Origin: Actinomycetales bacterium
Lineage (GTDB): Bacteria > Actinomycetota > Actinomycetes > Nanopelagicales > Nanopelagicaceae
Reading direction: 5' to 3'
Length of the DNA: 47,172 nucleotides
NCBI GenBank assembly: GCA_018970885.1
Contig: JAGWVL010000005.1
Coordinates: forward strand, 1 to 47,172
Shown here: piece after piece, positions 17,564 to 29,784 of the stretch
Layout of the letters: the number at the start of each line of letters is the position of its first letter
Position numbering within the stretch: position 1 is the first letter of the stretch
Notes under the pieces: model-generated
What the model was told of the DNA's origin: nothing
Database searches by the model: none
What the model saw: the letters and a program-made list of their open reading frames with translations, nothing else
Program-made: the position numbers and the translations under genes

Positions 17564-17883
17564 GTATCCAGACTATGACAACGCTGTGGGCAGCAACCCT
17601 TGGAACCAGCCTGGTTGCTTTTTTACTGAAGTATTCTGGGCACTCAGTTCCCGAACGCTGGCTCTCGCACCCAAAGATTCAAAGAATCAACGCATTCATT
17701 CCAATTGCACTGCTCAGCGCTCTGGTTGCAGTTCAGAGTTTTTCTCAAAAAACCCAACTCATGATTGACCAACGTTTGGTTGGCTTATGCGTTGCAATTG
17801 CGGCACTGTTGCTTAAGGCACCATTTCCAGTTGTTGTGCTTTCCGCAGCTGTTTCATCAGCTGCGGTCTACAACTGGCTTTAG
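17560..17883 (+). CDS. azlD: AzlD family branched-chain amino acid exporter, small subunit
   Basis: A 107-aa membrane protein with about four hydrophobic helices, the usual size and partner of AzlC. The start is ATG 17560-17562, which overlaps the azlC stop (ATGA), showing translational coupling. Longer in-frame readings upstream lie inside azlC and are not supported. The family's NAFIPIALLSALVAVQ-like stretch is visible mid-protein. Its last 4 nt overlap the convergent mycoredoxin-like gene. Confidence 0.85.
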   Translation: MSIQTMTTLWAATLGTSLVAFLLKYSGHSVPERWLSHPKIQRINAFIPIALLSALVAVQSFSQKTQLMIDQRLVGLCVAIAALLLKAPFPVVVLSAAVSSAAVYNWL

Positions 17884-18137
17884 ATAATTCCTAAAGATTG
17901 AAGTTTTGCCTTCAGATCATTATCAGATGGCTCAGTCAAGTGAGTTCCATCGGAGAAAACAATCACCGGAATTGACTTAGCTCCGCCATTAATTTCGATT
18001 ACCTTGTCAGCGGCGGTTACATCTGCATCAGTATCGATCAATGTGTATTCAACATTGAGTTCTTCGAATAGACGCTTTGAGCGACGGCAATCTCCGCACC
18101 AATCGGCACCATACATAATGATTTGATCTTTAGACAT
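17880..18137 (-). CDS. Glutaredoxin-like protein (mycoredoxin type)
   Basis: An 85-aa thioredoxin-fold redox protein. The active-site motif is CGDC (Cys14-Cys17) in YGADWCGDCRRSK, with the cis-proline in SIPVIVF and a C-terminal LTEPS. This matches actinobacterial mycoredoxins, which reduce mycothiol mixed disulfides; Mrx1 of M. tuberculosis has CGYC. The true start is ATG 18135-18137 with AAGGAG 7 nt upstream. A longer reading to 18170 lies in dapB. It follows dapB by 10 bp and is probably co-transcribed. Confidence 0.85.
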   Translation of the reverse strand: MSKDQIIMYGADWCGDCRRSKRLFEELNVEYTLIDTDADVTAADKVIEINGGAKSIPVIVFSDGTHLTEPSDNDLKAKLQSLGII

Positions 18138-18147
18138 TGCTAGCTCC

Positions 18148-20159
<2,012 letters not shown>

Positions 20160-22361
20160 TTATTCGGCAGAACCAGTTGTTCCATCTTCAAGTACGGGAA
20201 TCAAAGAAAGCTTGCCCTTTGGATCGATCTCGCCGATTTCTACCTGGATCTTGTCGCCAACCTTCATAACCTCTTCAAGGTTTTCAATGCGCTTTCCACC
20301 ATGCATCTTGCGAATCTGAGAAACATGGAGCAAGCCATCCTTACCTGGCATCAATGAGATGAATGCACCAAATGCAGCAAGCTTCACAACGGTACCTAAG
20401 TAGCGTTCGCCAACCTCTGGCATCTGTGGGTTTGCAATCGCATTGATCTGTGCCCGAGCAGCCTCTGCTGATGGACCATCAGTTGCACCGATGTAAATAG
20501 TTCCATCATCTTCGATAGAAATTTCTGCGCCAGTTTCATCTTGGATCTGGTTAATAATCTTGCCCTTAGGTCCGATTACTGCACCGATCTGATCAACTGG
20601 AATTTTTACAGAAATAATGCGAGGAGCAAATGGGCTCATCTCATCTGGCGCATCAATAGCTTCATTCATGACATCTAGAATCGCAAGACGCGCTTCCTTA
20701 GCCTGTAGAAGTGCACCAGCAAGAACTGATGCAGGAATTCCATCAAGTTTTGTATCTAGCTGTAACGCTGTAACAAACTCCTTGGTTCCGGCAACTTTAA
20801 AGTCCATGTCTCCGAATGCATCTTCTGCACCCAAGATATCTGTCAGCGCAACGTATTCAACCTTGCCATCGACATCATCTGAGATGAGACCCATTGCAAT
20901 ACCCGCAACTGGAGCACGTAGTGGAACACCTGCATTAAATAATGCAAGTGTTGAAGCGCAAACAGAGCCCATAGAAGTTGAACCATTTGAACCAAGTGCC
21001 TCAGAAACCTGACGGATTGCGTAAGGGAACTCTTCGCGAGTTGGTAGAACTGGAATTAAGGCACGTTCAGCAAGTGCGCCATGGCCGATTTCGCGACGCT
21101 TCGGCGTACCAACACGACCGGTCTCACCCGTTGAATATGGTGGGAAGTTGTAATTGTGCATGTAACGCTTGTGATTTTCTGGGTTCAAAGTATCGAGCTG
21201 CTGCTCCATTTTCAACATGTTAAGAGTTGTGATTCCAAGAATCTGTGTCTCTCCACGTTCGAAAATTGCTGAACCATGTACGCGAGGAATAACTTCTACC
21301 TCTGCAGATAGCGCACGAATATCGCGAAGACCACGACCATCGATACGAATCTTGTCACGCAGCACACGCTGACGCACAAGCTTCTTAGTTAATGAACGCA
21401 ACGCCGCAGGGACTTCCTTTTCACGTCCTTCAAATTGTGCGCCTACCGATTCCATAACCGTAGATGAGATCTCATCGATCTTTGTTTCACGCTCTTGCTT
21501 ACCAGCAATTGTTAGCGCTTTTGCGAGATCATCTTTGGCTGCCTTTTCAACAGCTGCAAATACATCATCCTGGTAATCCAAGAAGACAGGGAACTCTGCA
21601 GTTGGCTTTGCGGCAACCTTTGCAAGTTTTGCCTGGGCATCACAGAGAATCTTGATGAATGGCTTAGCCGCATCAAGTCCTTGGGCAACAACCTCTTCAG
21701 TAGGTGTTGGTGCGCCGCCCTTAATCAATTCAATGGTGCGCTCTGTCGCCTCTGCTTCAACCATCATGATTGCAACATCATCCTTAGTTACGCGACCTGC
21801 AACAACCATGTCAAAGACCGCGTTAGCAACCTGTGAGTGGTTAGGGAATGCAACCCATTGGCCATCGATCAAAGCAACGCGAACGCCACCGATGGGACCA
21901 GAAAATGGTAGACCTGCAAGTTGTGTAGACATTGATGCCGCGTTGATAGCGATAACGTCATACATGTGATCTGGATCCAGTGCCATCACTGTCACAACAA
22001 TTTGAACTTCATTTCGAAGTCCTTTTACAAATGATGGACGCAATGGGCGGTCGATCAAACGACAGGTAAGAATTGCATCCTCTGATGGACGACCTTCGCG
22101 ACGGAAGAATGATCCTGGAATACGACCAACTGCATACATCTTCTCTTCAACATCAACTGTTAAAGGAAAGAAATCAAATTGATCCTTTGGAGTTTTTGAT
22201 GCTGTTGTCGCTGAGAAGATCATTGTTTGATCATCTAGATAAACAGCTGCAGCTCCAGCTGCTTGGCGCGCTAGGCGACCTGTTTCAAAACGAATTTCTC
22301 GTTTTCCGAATTTTCCGTTGTCAATAACTGCAACGGCTGACTGAACCTCTTGACCCTCCAT
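20160..22361 (-). CDS. pnp: Polyribonucleotide nucleotidyltransferase (PNPase)
   Basis: Phosphorolytic 3'-5' exoribonuclease. The 733-aa product has two RNase PH-type domains (first about 15-150, second about 345-560 with [23 protein letters not shown]), then a KH domain ([13 protein letters not shown]) and an S1 domain ([28 protein letters not shown]). ATG 22359-22361 has AGGAGG upstream. A 156-bp leader with inverted repeats separates it from rpsO. rpsO-pnp linkage is conserved widely, and pnp leaders are often processed by RNase III, but no such site is proved here. Confidence 0.96.
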   Translation of the reverse strand: MEGQEVQSAVAVIDNGKFGKREIRFETGRLARQAAGAAAVYLDDQTMIFSATTASKTPKDQFDFFPLTVDVEEKMYAVGRIPGSFFRREGRPSEDAILTCRLIDRPLRPSFVKGLRNEVQIVVTVMALDPDHMYDVIAINAASMSTQLAGLPFSGPIGGVRVALIDGQWVAFPNHSQVANAVFDMVVAGRVTKDDVAIMMVEAEATERTIELIKGGAPTPTEEVVAQGLDAAKPFIKILCDAQAKLAKVAAKPTAEFPVFLDYQDDVFAAVEKAAKDDLAKALTIAGKQERETKIDEISSTVMESVGAQFEGREKEVPAALRSLTKKLVRQRVLRDKIRIDGRGLRDIRALSAEVEVIPRVHGSAIFERGETQILGITTLNMLKMEQQLDTLNPENHKRYMHNYNFPPYSTGETGRVGTPKRREIGHGALAERALIPVLPTREEFPYAIRQVSEALGSNGSTSMGSVCASTLALFNAGVPLRAPVAGIAMGLISDDVDGKVEYVALTDILGAEDAFGDMDFKVAGTKEFVTALQLDTKLDGIPASVLAGALLQAKEARLAILDVMNEAIDAPDEMSPFAPRIISVKIPVDQIGAVIGPKGKIINQIQDETGAEISIEDDGTIYIGATDGPSAEAARAQINAIANPQMPEVGERYLGTVVKLAAFGAFISLMPGKDGLLHVSQIRKMHGGKRIENLEEVMKVGDKIQVEIGEIDPKGKLSLIPVLEDGTTGSAE

Positions 22362-22389
22362 GGGTCCTCCTCTTTGTAGATTGAAAACA

Positions 22390-22445
22390 CAACAGATTTG
22401 TTGAGTTTTTTAATCTGCTCAAGACGCAAGAGTCTTCGATCGAAG
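22390..22445 (-). promoter_or_regulatory. Inverted repeats in the rpsO-pnp intergenic leader
   Basis: Three short repeats lie between rpsO and pnp: CAACA/TGTTG (22390-22403), AAGAC/GTCTT (22421-22436) and the perfect 12-bp palindrome CTTCGATCGAAG (22434-22445). The last two overlap and are mutually exclusive folds. They may be a weak rpsO terminator or a pnp leader control element. Confidence 0.35.
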
Positions 22446-22517
22446 TTCACGCGCAATACTCAAGCGCGGAAACCACTACCGAGGACCATCGCTCTACGGC
22501 AGATTGGTTGTACTTAA

Positions 22518-22787
22518 TTAGCGGCGAATACCGAGTTTTTCGATAATTGCGCGGTAACGGTTGATATCTGTCTTGGCTAGGTATTGAAGGATGCGACGAC
22601 GACGACCAACTAACAACAAAAGACCACGACGGTTGTGGTGATCATGCGGGTTAGCCTTCAAGTGATCGGTGATCTGATCAATTCTCTTTGAAAGTAGCGC
22701 TACCTGTGCTTCAGGTGATCCCGTGTCAGTAGGTGCAGAACCGTACTGAGCAATGATTTCCTTCTTTACTTCTGGTGTTAATGCCAT
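22518..22787 (-). CDS. rpsO: 30S ribosomal protein S15
   Basis: 89-aa S15, a primary binder of the 16S rRNA central domain. The family core is visible: [47 protein letters not shown] 22785-22787 has AAGGAG 8 nt upstream. The 128-bp gap to ribF holds its leader; partial complementarity (TCTCG/CGAGA) there might be an S15-responsive fold, but it does not stand out. Confidence 0.97.
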   Translation of the reverse strand: MALTPEVKKEIIAQYGSAPTDTGSPEAQVALLSKRIDQITDHLKANPHDHHNRRGLLLLVGRRRRILQYLAKTDINRYRAIIEKLGIRR

Positions 22788-22915
22788 TTCTTGTTCTCCT
22801 TATGTACTGAGCACGAGGGCTTCTCGGTTTGACTCACGAGAGGCTCGCTAACTCGATGGAAGCGCAAGGGTAACAGTCAGGCTCGACATACCTGAAATCG
22901 GGTCAAAATCCCCGC

Positions 22916-23788
22916 TTACAGCTCGGTCAATCGACGGGCCTCTTGGCAATCCTTAGCCATCTGCTCCAATAGTGGATCTAGGCCATCAAATTTCAATGTG
23001 TCGCGCAGACGCCATCCAAATTCGATCGTTGCCGCCTTTGTATAAAGATCTAATCCCACTTGATCTAATGCATAAGCTTCAACCTGTCGGCCACGCACAC
23101 CTTCAAATGTTGGGTTTGTCCCAATTGAAATCGCAGCAGGCCAACGATCAATTCCGACAGTTAACCAACCTGCGTAAACACCATCTGCCGGAATAGTTTG
23201 GCCCTGAATATTTCCAAGGTTTGCAGTTGGATATCCAATTTCACGACCACGTTTTTCACCATGAACGACGATTCCATCTAAACGATGTGGACGGGTCAAC
23301 ATTTCTCGGGCGCCTTCAACATCTCCATCAACGATTGCTTTTCGGATTCTGGTTGATGAAATGCTTTCATCATGATCTGCCTGTAAATCTAAAACCACGG
23401 TTTTAAACTCTGAGTGCTTGCTCAGTGATTCAACATTACCCGCTGCCTTAAAGCCATAGGTGAAGTTAGCTCCCACAATCACTGTAGATGCCTTGAGCTG
23501 GTCAACTAAAATCTTTTTAACGAAATCCTCTGGGGCCATTGCAGCAAACTCTTTAGTGAACTTAATAACCGCAACCTGGTCGGCGTTATGGATCTTTAAC
23601 AACTCGATTTTGTCGCTCAAGATTGTAAGAAGAGAAGGGGCTCTCTCAGGAGCAAAAACCGAAACAGGATGAGGATCAAAGGTTAGAGCGATAATTTTCT
23701 CATCGCCAGCAAGCGCTTTAGCACGGTTGAGGATCTGCTGGTGCCCCTTATGGACTCCATCAAAGTTTCCAATTACAACAATGCTCAT
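22916..23788 (-). CDS. ribF: Bifunctional riboflavin kinase/FMN adenylyltransferase
   Basis: Converts riboflavin to FMN and then FAD. The 290-aa product begins at once with the adenylyltransferase signature VIGNFDGVHKGHQ, has ISSTRIRKAI in the middle, and a C-terminal flavokinase domain with GYPTANLG. The N-terminus is shorter than in many homologues, so the start is tight. There is no strong Shine-Dalgarno; GATAAT (23795-23800) ends 6 nt before the ATG, suggesting a leaderless transcript starting here. With 18 bp between it and truB, no FMN riboswitch can be present. Confidence 0.94.
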   Translation of the reverse strand: MSIVVIGNFDGVHKGHQQILNRAKALAGDEKIIALTFDPHPVSVFAPERAPSLLTILSDKIELLKIHNADQVAVIKFTKEFAAMAPEDFVKKILVDQLKASTVIVGANFTYGFKAAGNVESLSKHSEFKTVVLDLQADHDESISSTRIRKAIVDGDVEGAREMLTRPHRLDGIVVHGEKRGREIGYPTANLGNIQGQTIPADGVYAGWLTVGIDRWPAAISIGTNPTFEGVRGRQVEAYALDQVGLDLYTKAATIEFGWRLRDTLKFDGLDPLLEQMAKDCQEARRLTEL

Positions 23789-23806
23789 ACTCTTATTATC
23801 GCAGAA

Positions 23807-24697
23807 TCATTGCGCTGCCGCGAATACAGCGATCGGTTTGGCTTTGCCATCGACATTGCTTAAAAGTGCGATTAATTCATTTGCGGATGAGATACCCGCG
23901 AAAATTCCATCACCTAAGTTGGGTTTCAAAGTTCTTCCAAATGAGAGCTCTAACTTTTCATCGAGTGCAATCTCACGCACTGGAAAAGTGGCTCGTGCAA
24001 CATCTGCCAGATCTAATGTAGAAAACTCAGCACTCTTTAATGCAGCAATAGATACAGCCCCGCTCGTAGTAAATCCCGCTACTCGAGTGCGACGCAGCGC
24101 TGAAAGGTGGCCTCCAACTTTGAGCCGATCCCCACAATCACGAGCGATTGCCCTGATGTAAGTTCCAGCAGAACACGTAACTTCGATGTCAATTTCTACT
24201 CTTTTCTCAATGTGACGAATTTCCAGAACTTCGAGTTGAGAAATTGTGACCTCGCGCGATGTTAGGACAACATTCTCGCCAGATCGCACTCGATCATATG
24301 CACGTTCACCATCAACTTTGACCGCTGAAACTGAACTTGGACGTTGCATAAATGTCCCACGCATTGTGTCTAGTTCTGCAATGATTTGCGTATCGGTAAT
24401 GGTAGAAGCATCGACAGTTGCGATTACTTCACCCTCAAAATCATCGGTAATTGTTGAGATACCCAAAACAACTGTTGCTTGATAACTCTTGTCGCCATCG
24501 GTGATGTACTGCAGCAATCGGGTGCCGTTATTAAATCCAAGTACTAAAACACCTGTTGCCATGGGATCCAAGGTTCCAGCATGGCCGACTTTTCGGGTAC
24601 CGAGTGCTCTTCGTGCAATTGCAACCACATCGTGGCTTGTCATACCTGGCTCTTTATCGACTACCAGAAATCCATGCACTCCGTTTTTTTGAGTCAC
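23807..24697 (-). CDS. truB: tRNA pseudouridine(55) synthase
   Basis: Makes pseudouridine 55 in the T-loop of tRNAs. The 296-aa product shows GMTSHDVV (about 18-25) and the catalytic GHAGTLDPMATG with Asp44. An Arg-Thr-rich GTYIRAIARDCGDRL segment follows mid-protein. The GTG start at 24695-24697 lies 2 bp after the rbfA stop, so the two are one transcript. The rbfA-truB-ribF order is the standard one. Confidence 0.95.
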   Translation of the reverse strand: MTQKNGVHGFLVVDKEPGMTSHDVVAIARRALGTRKVGHAGTLDPMATGVLVLGFNNGTRLLQYITDGDKSYQATVVLGISTITDDFEGEVIATVDASTITDTQIIAELDTMRGTFMQRPSSVSAVKVDGERAYDRVRSGENVVLTSREVTISQLEVLEIRHIEKRVEIDIEVTCSAGTYIRAIARDCGDRLKVGGHLSALRRTRVAGFTTSGAVSIAALKSAEFSTLDLADVARATFPVREIALDEKLELSFGRTLKPNLGDGIFAGISSANELIALLSNVDGKAKPIAVFAAAQ

Positions 24698-24699
24698 AA

Positions 24700-25131
24700 C
24701 TACTCTTCGATAACACGTGGAGCTTTGTAAGGATCTTCTCCTCCAGCATATTGCGCATTCTTGCGAAGTGCAGCTACTTGGGCATCCTGCTCATGAACTT
24801 TTTCCAGCAAGGAATCTAAAGCTTTTGCACTCTCTGGTAATCCATCCTCAAAAAATTCGATGCTAGGAGTAATGCGTAGTCCTAGTTCACGACCCAATGC
24901 AGATCTAATTGCACCCTTAGCGCTCTCGAGAGCAGCAGCTGTTGCAGCACGCTCATCGAGATCACCAAGAACGGTATAAAAGATTGAGGCTTGTTGGAGA
25001 TCCCCAGTCACACGTGCATCAGTAACTGTTACAAATCCAAGACGTGGATCCTTAATTTTTGTCTCAAGTAAGTTTGCAACTACCACTTTGATGCGGTCAG
25101 CAACCTTAAGTGTGCGATGTGATTGACCCAT
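24700..25131 (-). CDS. rbfA: Ribosome-binding factor A
   Basis: A 143-aa KH-type factor for late 30S maturation and cold adaptation. The core [47 protein letters not shown] is typical of RbfA (motif around [11 protein letters not shown]). The C-terminal tail is polar and charged. ATG 25129-25131 is 3 bp after the infB stop; co-transcription and coupling are likely. Confidence 0.95.
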   Translation of the reverse strand: MGQSHRTLKVADRIKVVVANLLETKIKDPRLGFVTVTDARVTGDLQQASIFYTVLGDLDERAATAAALESAKGAIRSALGRELGLRITPSIEFFEDGLPESAKALDSLLEKVHEQDAQVAALRKNAQYAGGEDPYKAPRVIEE

Positions 25132-25134
25132 TTC

Positions 25135-27849
25135 TTATGCTCGCTTTTTCTCGCGCATCTCGAAACACTCAACGATGTCGCCAGGTGCGATCTCCTTCAT
25201 GTTTCCAAGGCCAATACCGCACTCAAATCCTTCTCGGACTTCGGTGGCATCATCTTTGAAGCGCTTAAGCGAATCAATTGTGAGGTTATCAACCAGGACC
25301 GCTCCATTACGTAGGATTCTTGCCTTCGCGTTACGACGGATAATTCCATCCTTAACGACAGAGCCTGCGATATTTCCAGCCTTCGATGATTTGAAGATCT
25401 CACGAACTTCGGCGGTACCAATAATCGCTTCTTCATACTCAGGCTTGAGCAATCCCTTGAGAGACATTTCGATCTCTTCAATTGCGTTGTAAATTATTGA
25501 GTAAAAGCGAACTTCGACGCCCTCTTGATCTGCGTAGATCGCAGTTTGTGGTTCTGGCTTAACGTTAAAGCCGATCACAACTGCAGTTGATGCCGATGCC
25601 AAGGTGATGTCACTCTTGGTAATTGCACCAACACCGCGGTGAATAACGCGAAGATCTACTTCAGCACCAACATCTAACTGCATCAAAGCATCTTCAAGCG
25701 CTTCAACAGAACCAGATACGTCACCCTTGAGGATCAGGTTAAGTGTAGAAATCTTGGACTGCTCCATGAAGTCTTCAAGTGAAACCTTCTTGCGAGCCTT
25801 AGCAAGTTGAGCATTACGCTCAGCGGCTTGACGCTTCTCAGCGATCTGACGCGCAGTACGGTCTTCATCAGCAACAAGGAAGGTGTCTCCTGCACTTGGT
25901 ACAGATGTAAACCCAAGCACCTGAACTGGACGTGATGGTCCAGCGATTTCAACATTGTCTCCATTCTCATCCAACATCGCACGAACACGACCAAATGCAC
26001 TTCCGGCAACGATTGCATCACCAATCTTGAGTGTTCCACGTTGTACGAGAACAGTTGCAACTGGGCCACGACCACGATCAAGGTGAGCTTCAATAGCAAC
26101 ACCACGAGCATCATCATTTGCTATTGCACGAAGATCAATCGCAGCATCTGCCGTTAGCAGAATTGAATCGATCAACTGATCGATACCAATTCCAGACTTG
26201 GCTGAAACATCGACAAATATTGTCTCGCCACCATACTCTTCAGCGATCAAGTTATATTCAGTTAATTGCTGGCGCACCTTGTCTGGATTTGCGCCCTCCT
26301 TATCAACCTTATTAACAGCTACAACGATTGGAACTTCGGCCGCCTGAGCGTGGTTTAGCGCTTCAATCGTCTGCGGCATGATTCCATCATCTGCAGCAAC
26401 AACTAGAACAGCGATGTCAGTTACCTTTGCACCACGTGCACGCATGGCGGTAAACGCCTCGTGACCAGGTGTGTCGATAAATGTGATTGCGCGGTTAGCC
26501 CCTTCATGATCGTGGTGAATTTGGTAAGCACCAATGTGCTGCGTAATTCCACCAGCCTCACCTTTCATAACTTCCGATTTACGGATCGCATCAAGAAGTG
26601 ATGTCTTACCGTGATCGACGTGACCCATAACAGTTACAACGGGAGGACGTGCAACTAGAGAATCTTGATCCACATCAGTTAATTCACCTGCAAGATCGAT
26701 GTCGAAATCTTGTAGCAATTCGCGGTCTTCATCTTCTGGGCTAACAATTTGAATGTCATAACCCAGTTGAACACCAAGAATTTCAAAGGTGTCCGCATCC
26801 ACTGATTGTGTTGCAGTAACCATTTCACCTAGGTGGAATAGCGCTGCTACTAATGCTGCTGGATCTGCACCAATCTTGTCTGCGAAATCTGCCAAAGATG
26901 CTCCACGGCGCATGCGAACTGGAGTCTTGCCATCACCATGAGGAATAACTGCGCCACCAAGTTGTGGTGCTTGCATATTGTCGAACTCATCACGTAACGC
27001 CTTACGAGACTTTTGCTTACGTCCTGACTTCTTACTTGCATTCTTTCCAAATGCTCCACCTGCGCCACCACGTTGTGGTGGACGACCACCACTTGGACGT
27101 TGCGGACCACCACTTGGTGCACCAGCTCCTGGTGTATTTGATTTGTATGGAGATGAGGTTGATGGTGCAGCTGATCCGCCTGATCGCGGTGCAACTCCTC
27201 CACCAGTAGGACGCGGTGCACCAGGACGTGCAGCAAAACCTGGACGAACAGAACCTGGACGTGAACCGGCCATTCCTGGTCGCGATGGGCCACTTCCTTG
27301 TCCACCAGCAGGACGTTGTGGTGGGCGCGGTACTACGCCACCAGTTGAAAATGGATTATTTCCTGGACGTGGTGGGCGTGGAACTGCACCACCAGTTGAA
27401 AATGGATTATTACCTGGACGTGGTGCTGGAGCAGTTGGCTTTGTAGTTGAAGTTGGTCCATTGGGTGCCGGATTTCCAGCATTTTCAACGGCTCGACCAG
27501 CAGCCTCATGCTTTGCAGCCTCTTCCTTATTAGCAATCGACTTAGCTTGCTCAAGTTTGAGCGCTTCAATATCTACACCAAGTTCGGCAGCTAACTCCGC
27601 TGCCTGCTCTGCGCTGACCTCACCCTTTGGCTTGGCCGCTGCTTTCTTAGCTGCCGCCTTTTTGACAGGCTTTTTCTCCTCGACCGGTTTTGCATCGGGA
27701 TACATTTCGATCAGCTTGCGCACAACTGGCGCTTCTACTGTTGATGATGCGGAGCGAACAAACTCGCCCATTTCTTGGAGTTTTGCAAGTACAACCTTAC
27801 TCTCCATGCCGAGTTGTTTTGCCAACTCATGTACGCGGACCTTTGACAC
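25135..27849 (-). CDS. infB: Translation initiation factor IF-2
   Basis: GTPase that brings initiator tRNA to the 30S subunit. The start is GTG 27847-27849, with AGGAG about 5 nt upstream, giving 904 aa beginning [14 protein letters not shown]; the longer in-frame reading to 27885 is not supported. An IF2_N domain (about 1-55) is followed by an Ala/Lys stretch, then a long Gly/Pro/Arg-rich disordered region (about 110-280) with an internal tandem repeat. The GTPase core has [22 protein letters not shown] and SAKSG. Domains III-IV are intact. It lies between ylxR and rbfA as usual. Confidence 0.97.
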   Translation of the reverse strand: MSKVRVHELAKQLGMESKVVLAKLQEMGEFVRSASSTVEAPVVRKLIEMYPDAKPVEEKKPVKKAAAKKAAAKPKGEVSAEQAAELAAELGVDIEALKLEQAKSIANKEEAAKHEAAGRAVENAGNPAPNGPTSTTKPTAPAPRPGNNPFSTGGAVPRPPRPGNNPFSTGGVVPRPPQRPAGGQGSGPSRPGMAGSRPGSVRPGFAARPGAPRPTGGGVAPRSGGSAAPSTSSPYKSNTPGAGAPSGGPQRPSGGRPPQRGGAGGAFGKNASKKSGRKQKSRKALRDEFDNMQAPQLGGAVIPHGDGKTPVRMRRGASLADFADKIGADPAALVAALFHLGEMVTATQSVDADTFEILGVQLGYDIQIVSPEDEDRELLQDFDIDLAGELTDVDQDSLVARPPVVTVMGHVDHGKTSLLDAIRKSEVMKGEAGGITQHIGAYQIHHDHEGANRAITFIDTPGHEAFTAMRARGAKVTDIAVLVVAADDGIMPQTIEALNHAQAAEVPIVVAVNKVDKEGANPDKVRQQLTEYNLIAEEYGGETIFVDVSAKSGIGIDQLIDSILLTADAAIDLRAIANDDARGVAIEAHLDRGRGPVATVLVQRGTLKIGDAIVAGSAFGRVRAMLDENGDNVEIAGPSRPVQVLGFTSVPSAGDTFLVADEDRTARQIAEKRQAAERNAQLAKARKKVSLEDFMEQSKISTLNLILKGDVSGSVEALEDALMQLDVGAEVDLRVIHRGVGAITKSDITLASASTAVVIGFNVKPEPQTAIYADQEGVEVRFYSIIYNAIEEIEMSLKGLLKPEYEEAIIGTAEVREIFKSSKAGNIAGSVVKDGIIRRNAKARILRNGAVLVDNLTIDSLKRFKDDATEVREGFECGIGLGNMKEIAPGDIVECFEMREKKRA
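27338..27440 (-). repeat. Tandem 51-nt repeat in the infB linker
   Basis: A block starting at 27338 recurs at 27389 (51 nt, 17 codons) with only a few differences. It encodes two copies of a unit with NNPFSTGG and VPRPP. The region is low-complexity linker, so copy number may vary. Confidence 0.75.
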
Positions 27850-27868
27850 ATTTCTCCTGTCTTGGCCC

Positions 27869-27883
27869 GCATTTCTCAAATGC
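27869..27883 (-). promoter_or_regulatory. Perfect hairpin just before the infB ribosome-binding site
   Basis: GCATTT-GAG-AAATGC on the minus strand forms a 6-bp stem with a 3-nt loop, about 10 nt upstream of the infB AGGAG. The rest of the 144-bp ylxR-infB gap shows no gene. Confidence 0.3.
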
Positions 27884-27993
27884 AAGCCTTAGTTGTTCGA
27901 CCTCATAGTTCTAACGAGCTCATTTGAGTTTCATAACTTTCATTTCCATTCGTTTGTTAGTGATTACTGCCTGAATCTTTTCTCACCTTGGCA

Positions 27994-28278
27994 TTAATCC
28001 TGAAGAAATTTCAGAAGTTCTGATACATCGACCGCTGCGTCTTGTTTGAAAGCAAAACGAAAAGCGCTCCGAGCTATCGCAACTTCTGCACATTTCTTGT
28101 GGAGCCAAGCGCCGCGACCTGCTGCGCCACCCTTGAGATCTGGAATAACTTTTCCATCAATCAAGACCACTCGAACTAATGCCACTGGATTTGCCCTCTC
28201 GCGGCAGCTAATGCAGCTACGAACAGGGAGGGAGGAATCCAACGGCTTAATGGTATCCGAGCCTTGCTTACTTCTCAT
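27994..28278 (-). CDS. ylxR: YlxR/RnpM family RNA-binding protein (DUF448)
   Basis: A 94-aa protein. The DUF448 pattern is present: an N-terminal PVRSCISCRER with CxxC, then GRGAWLHKKCAEVA. Family members bind RNA, and the Bacillus subtilis protein (RnpM) modulates RNase P. It sits between nusA and infB, its conserved place. The ATG overlaps the nusA stop by 4 nt (ATGA). Confidence 0.9.
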   Translation of the reverse strand: MRSKQGSDTIKPLDSSLPVRSCISCRERANPVALVRVVLIDGKVIPDLKGGAAGRGAWLHKKCAEVAIARSAFRFAFKQDAAVDVSELLKFLQD

Positions 28279-29267
28279 AATGGTGAGTCTGCAGGCGTGC
28301 TATCAACGGTATCTGGATGGATATCAATACGCCATCCCGTTAAACGTGCTGCTAGGCGAGCGTTCTGGCCATCCTTACCAATTGCCAACGAAAGTTGATA
28401 ATCAGGAACTGTCACCTTCGCGCTACGTGTAGCCAGATCTGTGATTTCTACTTTACTTACCTTTGCAGGAGCAAGTGCTGCTGCGACAAACTCTGCTGGA
28501 TCTTCAGACCAATCAACGATGTCGATCTTTTCACCATGGAGCTCATCCATTACAGCGCGTGCACGCGATCCCATTGGGCCAATTAATGATCCTTTCGGAC
28601 TAACTCCTGCACGATGAGTTTTAACTGCAAGTTTGGTGCGGTGACCTGCTTCTCGTGCAACAGCCATGATCTCAACGATTCGATCATTGATCTCTGGAAC
28701 CTCAAAGGCAAAAAGTTGTTTAACAAGTGCCGGGTGAGAACGTGACAACATGATTTCAGGTCCCTTAAGACCTTGCTTTACTTCGACAACAAAACACTTA
28801 ATGCGATCGCCATGATTGTATTGCTCGCCAGGTACTTGCTCTTGTGGCGGAATACGTCCTTCTACTCGACCAAGGTTGACGTTAATCATCTTTGGATCTC
28901 GACCTTGTTGCACAACACCAGAGATAACATCTCCGACAGATGCGGTGAACTCGCCAACGATTTCTGCATCATTGGTTTCGCGCATCTTCATCTTAATAAT
29001 CTGTCTAGCAGTTGATGTTGCAACTCGAGAAAATCCGTCAGGTGAGTCAACCTCTTCGCCAATGCGTGATCCATCTTCGCCAAAAAGTGGCACCAAAATT
29101 TGAATTTCACCGGTCTGGCGATCTAAGTGTGCTCTGGCATGCCGCTTTGCGGTATCGGTTTTGTTATAAGCACCTAGCACCGCAACTTCGATCGCATAAA
29201 TAAGCTCTTCAAGTGGAATATCTTTTTCAGTGGTAAGGGCTGCTAACGCCGACATCTCTACATGCAT
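28275..29267 (-). CDS. nusA: Transcription termination/antitermination factor NusA
   Basis: RNA polymerase-binding elongation factor. The 330-aa product has the N-terminal polymerase-binding domain (about 1-115), an S1 domain (about 115-180, VGDVISGVVQQGRDPKMINVNLG) and two KH domains (about 190-325, RTKLAVKTHRAGVSPKGSLIGPMGSRARAV and SLAIGKDGQNARLAARL). The C-terminal acidic repeats of proteobacterial NusA are absent, as usual in Gram-positives. ATG 29265-29267 overlaps the rimP stop by 1 nt (TAATG). An internal ATG four codons on is possible. Confidence 0.95.
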   Translation of the reverse strand: MHVEMSALAALTTEKDIPLEELIYAIEVAVLGAYNKTDTAKRHARAHLDRQTGEIQILVPLFGEDGSRIGEEVDSPDGFSRVATSTARQIIKMKMRETNDAEIVGEFTASVGDVISGVVQQGRDPKMINVNLGRVEGRIPPQEQVPGEQYNHGDRIKCFVVEVKQGLKGPEIMLSRSHPALVKQLFAFEVPEINDRIVEIMAVAREAGHRTKLAVKTHRAGVSPKGSLIGPMGSRARAVMDELHGEKIDIVDWSEDPAEFVAAALAPAKVSKVEITDLATRSAKVTVPDYQLSLAIGKDGQNARLAARLTGWRIDIHPDTVDSTPADSPL

Positions 29268-29737
29268 TAGCTCTCATCCTTGCGATTGAATTCGATCTCA
29301 ACTTGGGCCTTCTTTATATCTGCGAAAGTTACTTCATGGGTCTTCATGCGACCCTTAATGTTTTCAATGAGCACGGCTCGAACATCATCAAACTCAGTAA
29401 GACGACCGGAAACTTCGGTGTCATCCATCAATGTAACTTTTACGATTCGAGTTAGGTTCTTAGTCCAGTGACGTGGCAAAGTTAAAGGTCGTTCTATACC
29501 TGGTGATGTCACCTCTAATGTAAAAGCCTCTGTAAGCAAAGGTGATTCATCCAAAATTGCAGAGATTTCGCGACTCATGACCGTAACCTCATCCAGGCTT
29601 AACGGTTTTAAACCATCAACCATGCAGGTCACGATACGGTGATTTCCGGGATTACTTGTAAAAACATCCTCTAGAAAGAAGCCTGCACTTTCAATAGCAG
29701 GGCGGATTAAGTCGGCGATTGAATCTTTAAGGGCCAC
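29267..29737 (-). CDS. rimP: Ribosome maturation factor RimP
   Basis: A 156-aa 30S assembly factor. The two-domain pattern is visible: an N-terminal alpha/beta domain with a LDEVTVMSREISAILDE segment and VTSPGIERPLTLPRHW, then a small Sm-like C-terminal domain. It starts at GTG 29735-29737 with a weak GAAGAG Shine-Dalgarno. It heads the rimP-nusA-ylxR-infB-rbfA-truB unit and follows the permease gene by 47 bp. Confidence 0.92.
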   Translation of the reverse strand: MALKDSIADLIRPAIESAGFFLEDVFTSNPGNHRIVTCMVDGLKPLSLDEVTVMSREISAILDESPLLTEAFTLEVTSPGIERPLTLPRHWTKNLTRIVKVTLMDDTEVSGRLTEFDDVRAVLIENIKGRMKTHEVTFADIKKAQVEIEFNRKDES

Positions 29738-29784
29738 AAATCTCTTCTTTCTATTAAGTTGTGGCGTAAGTGTAACCCAAACAA

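Noticed and set aside
23789-23806. FMN riboswitch before ribF
   Set aside because: Only 18 bp separate truB and ribF, too short for an FMN aptamer; a -10-like GATAAT is there instead.
26978-27892. Plus-strand open frame of 304 codons opposite infB
   Set aside because: It mirrors the Gly/Pro/Arg-rich low-complexity linker of IF-2, is Pro/Gly/Ser-rich with no domain, and has no start signal. It is a shadow of infB.
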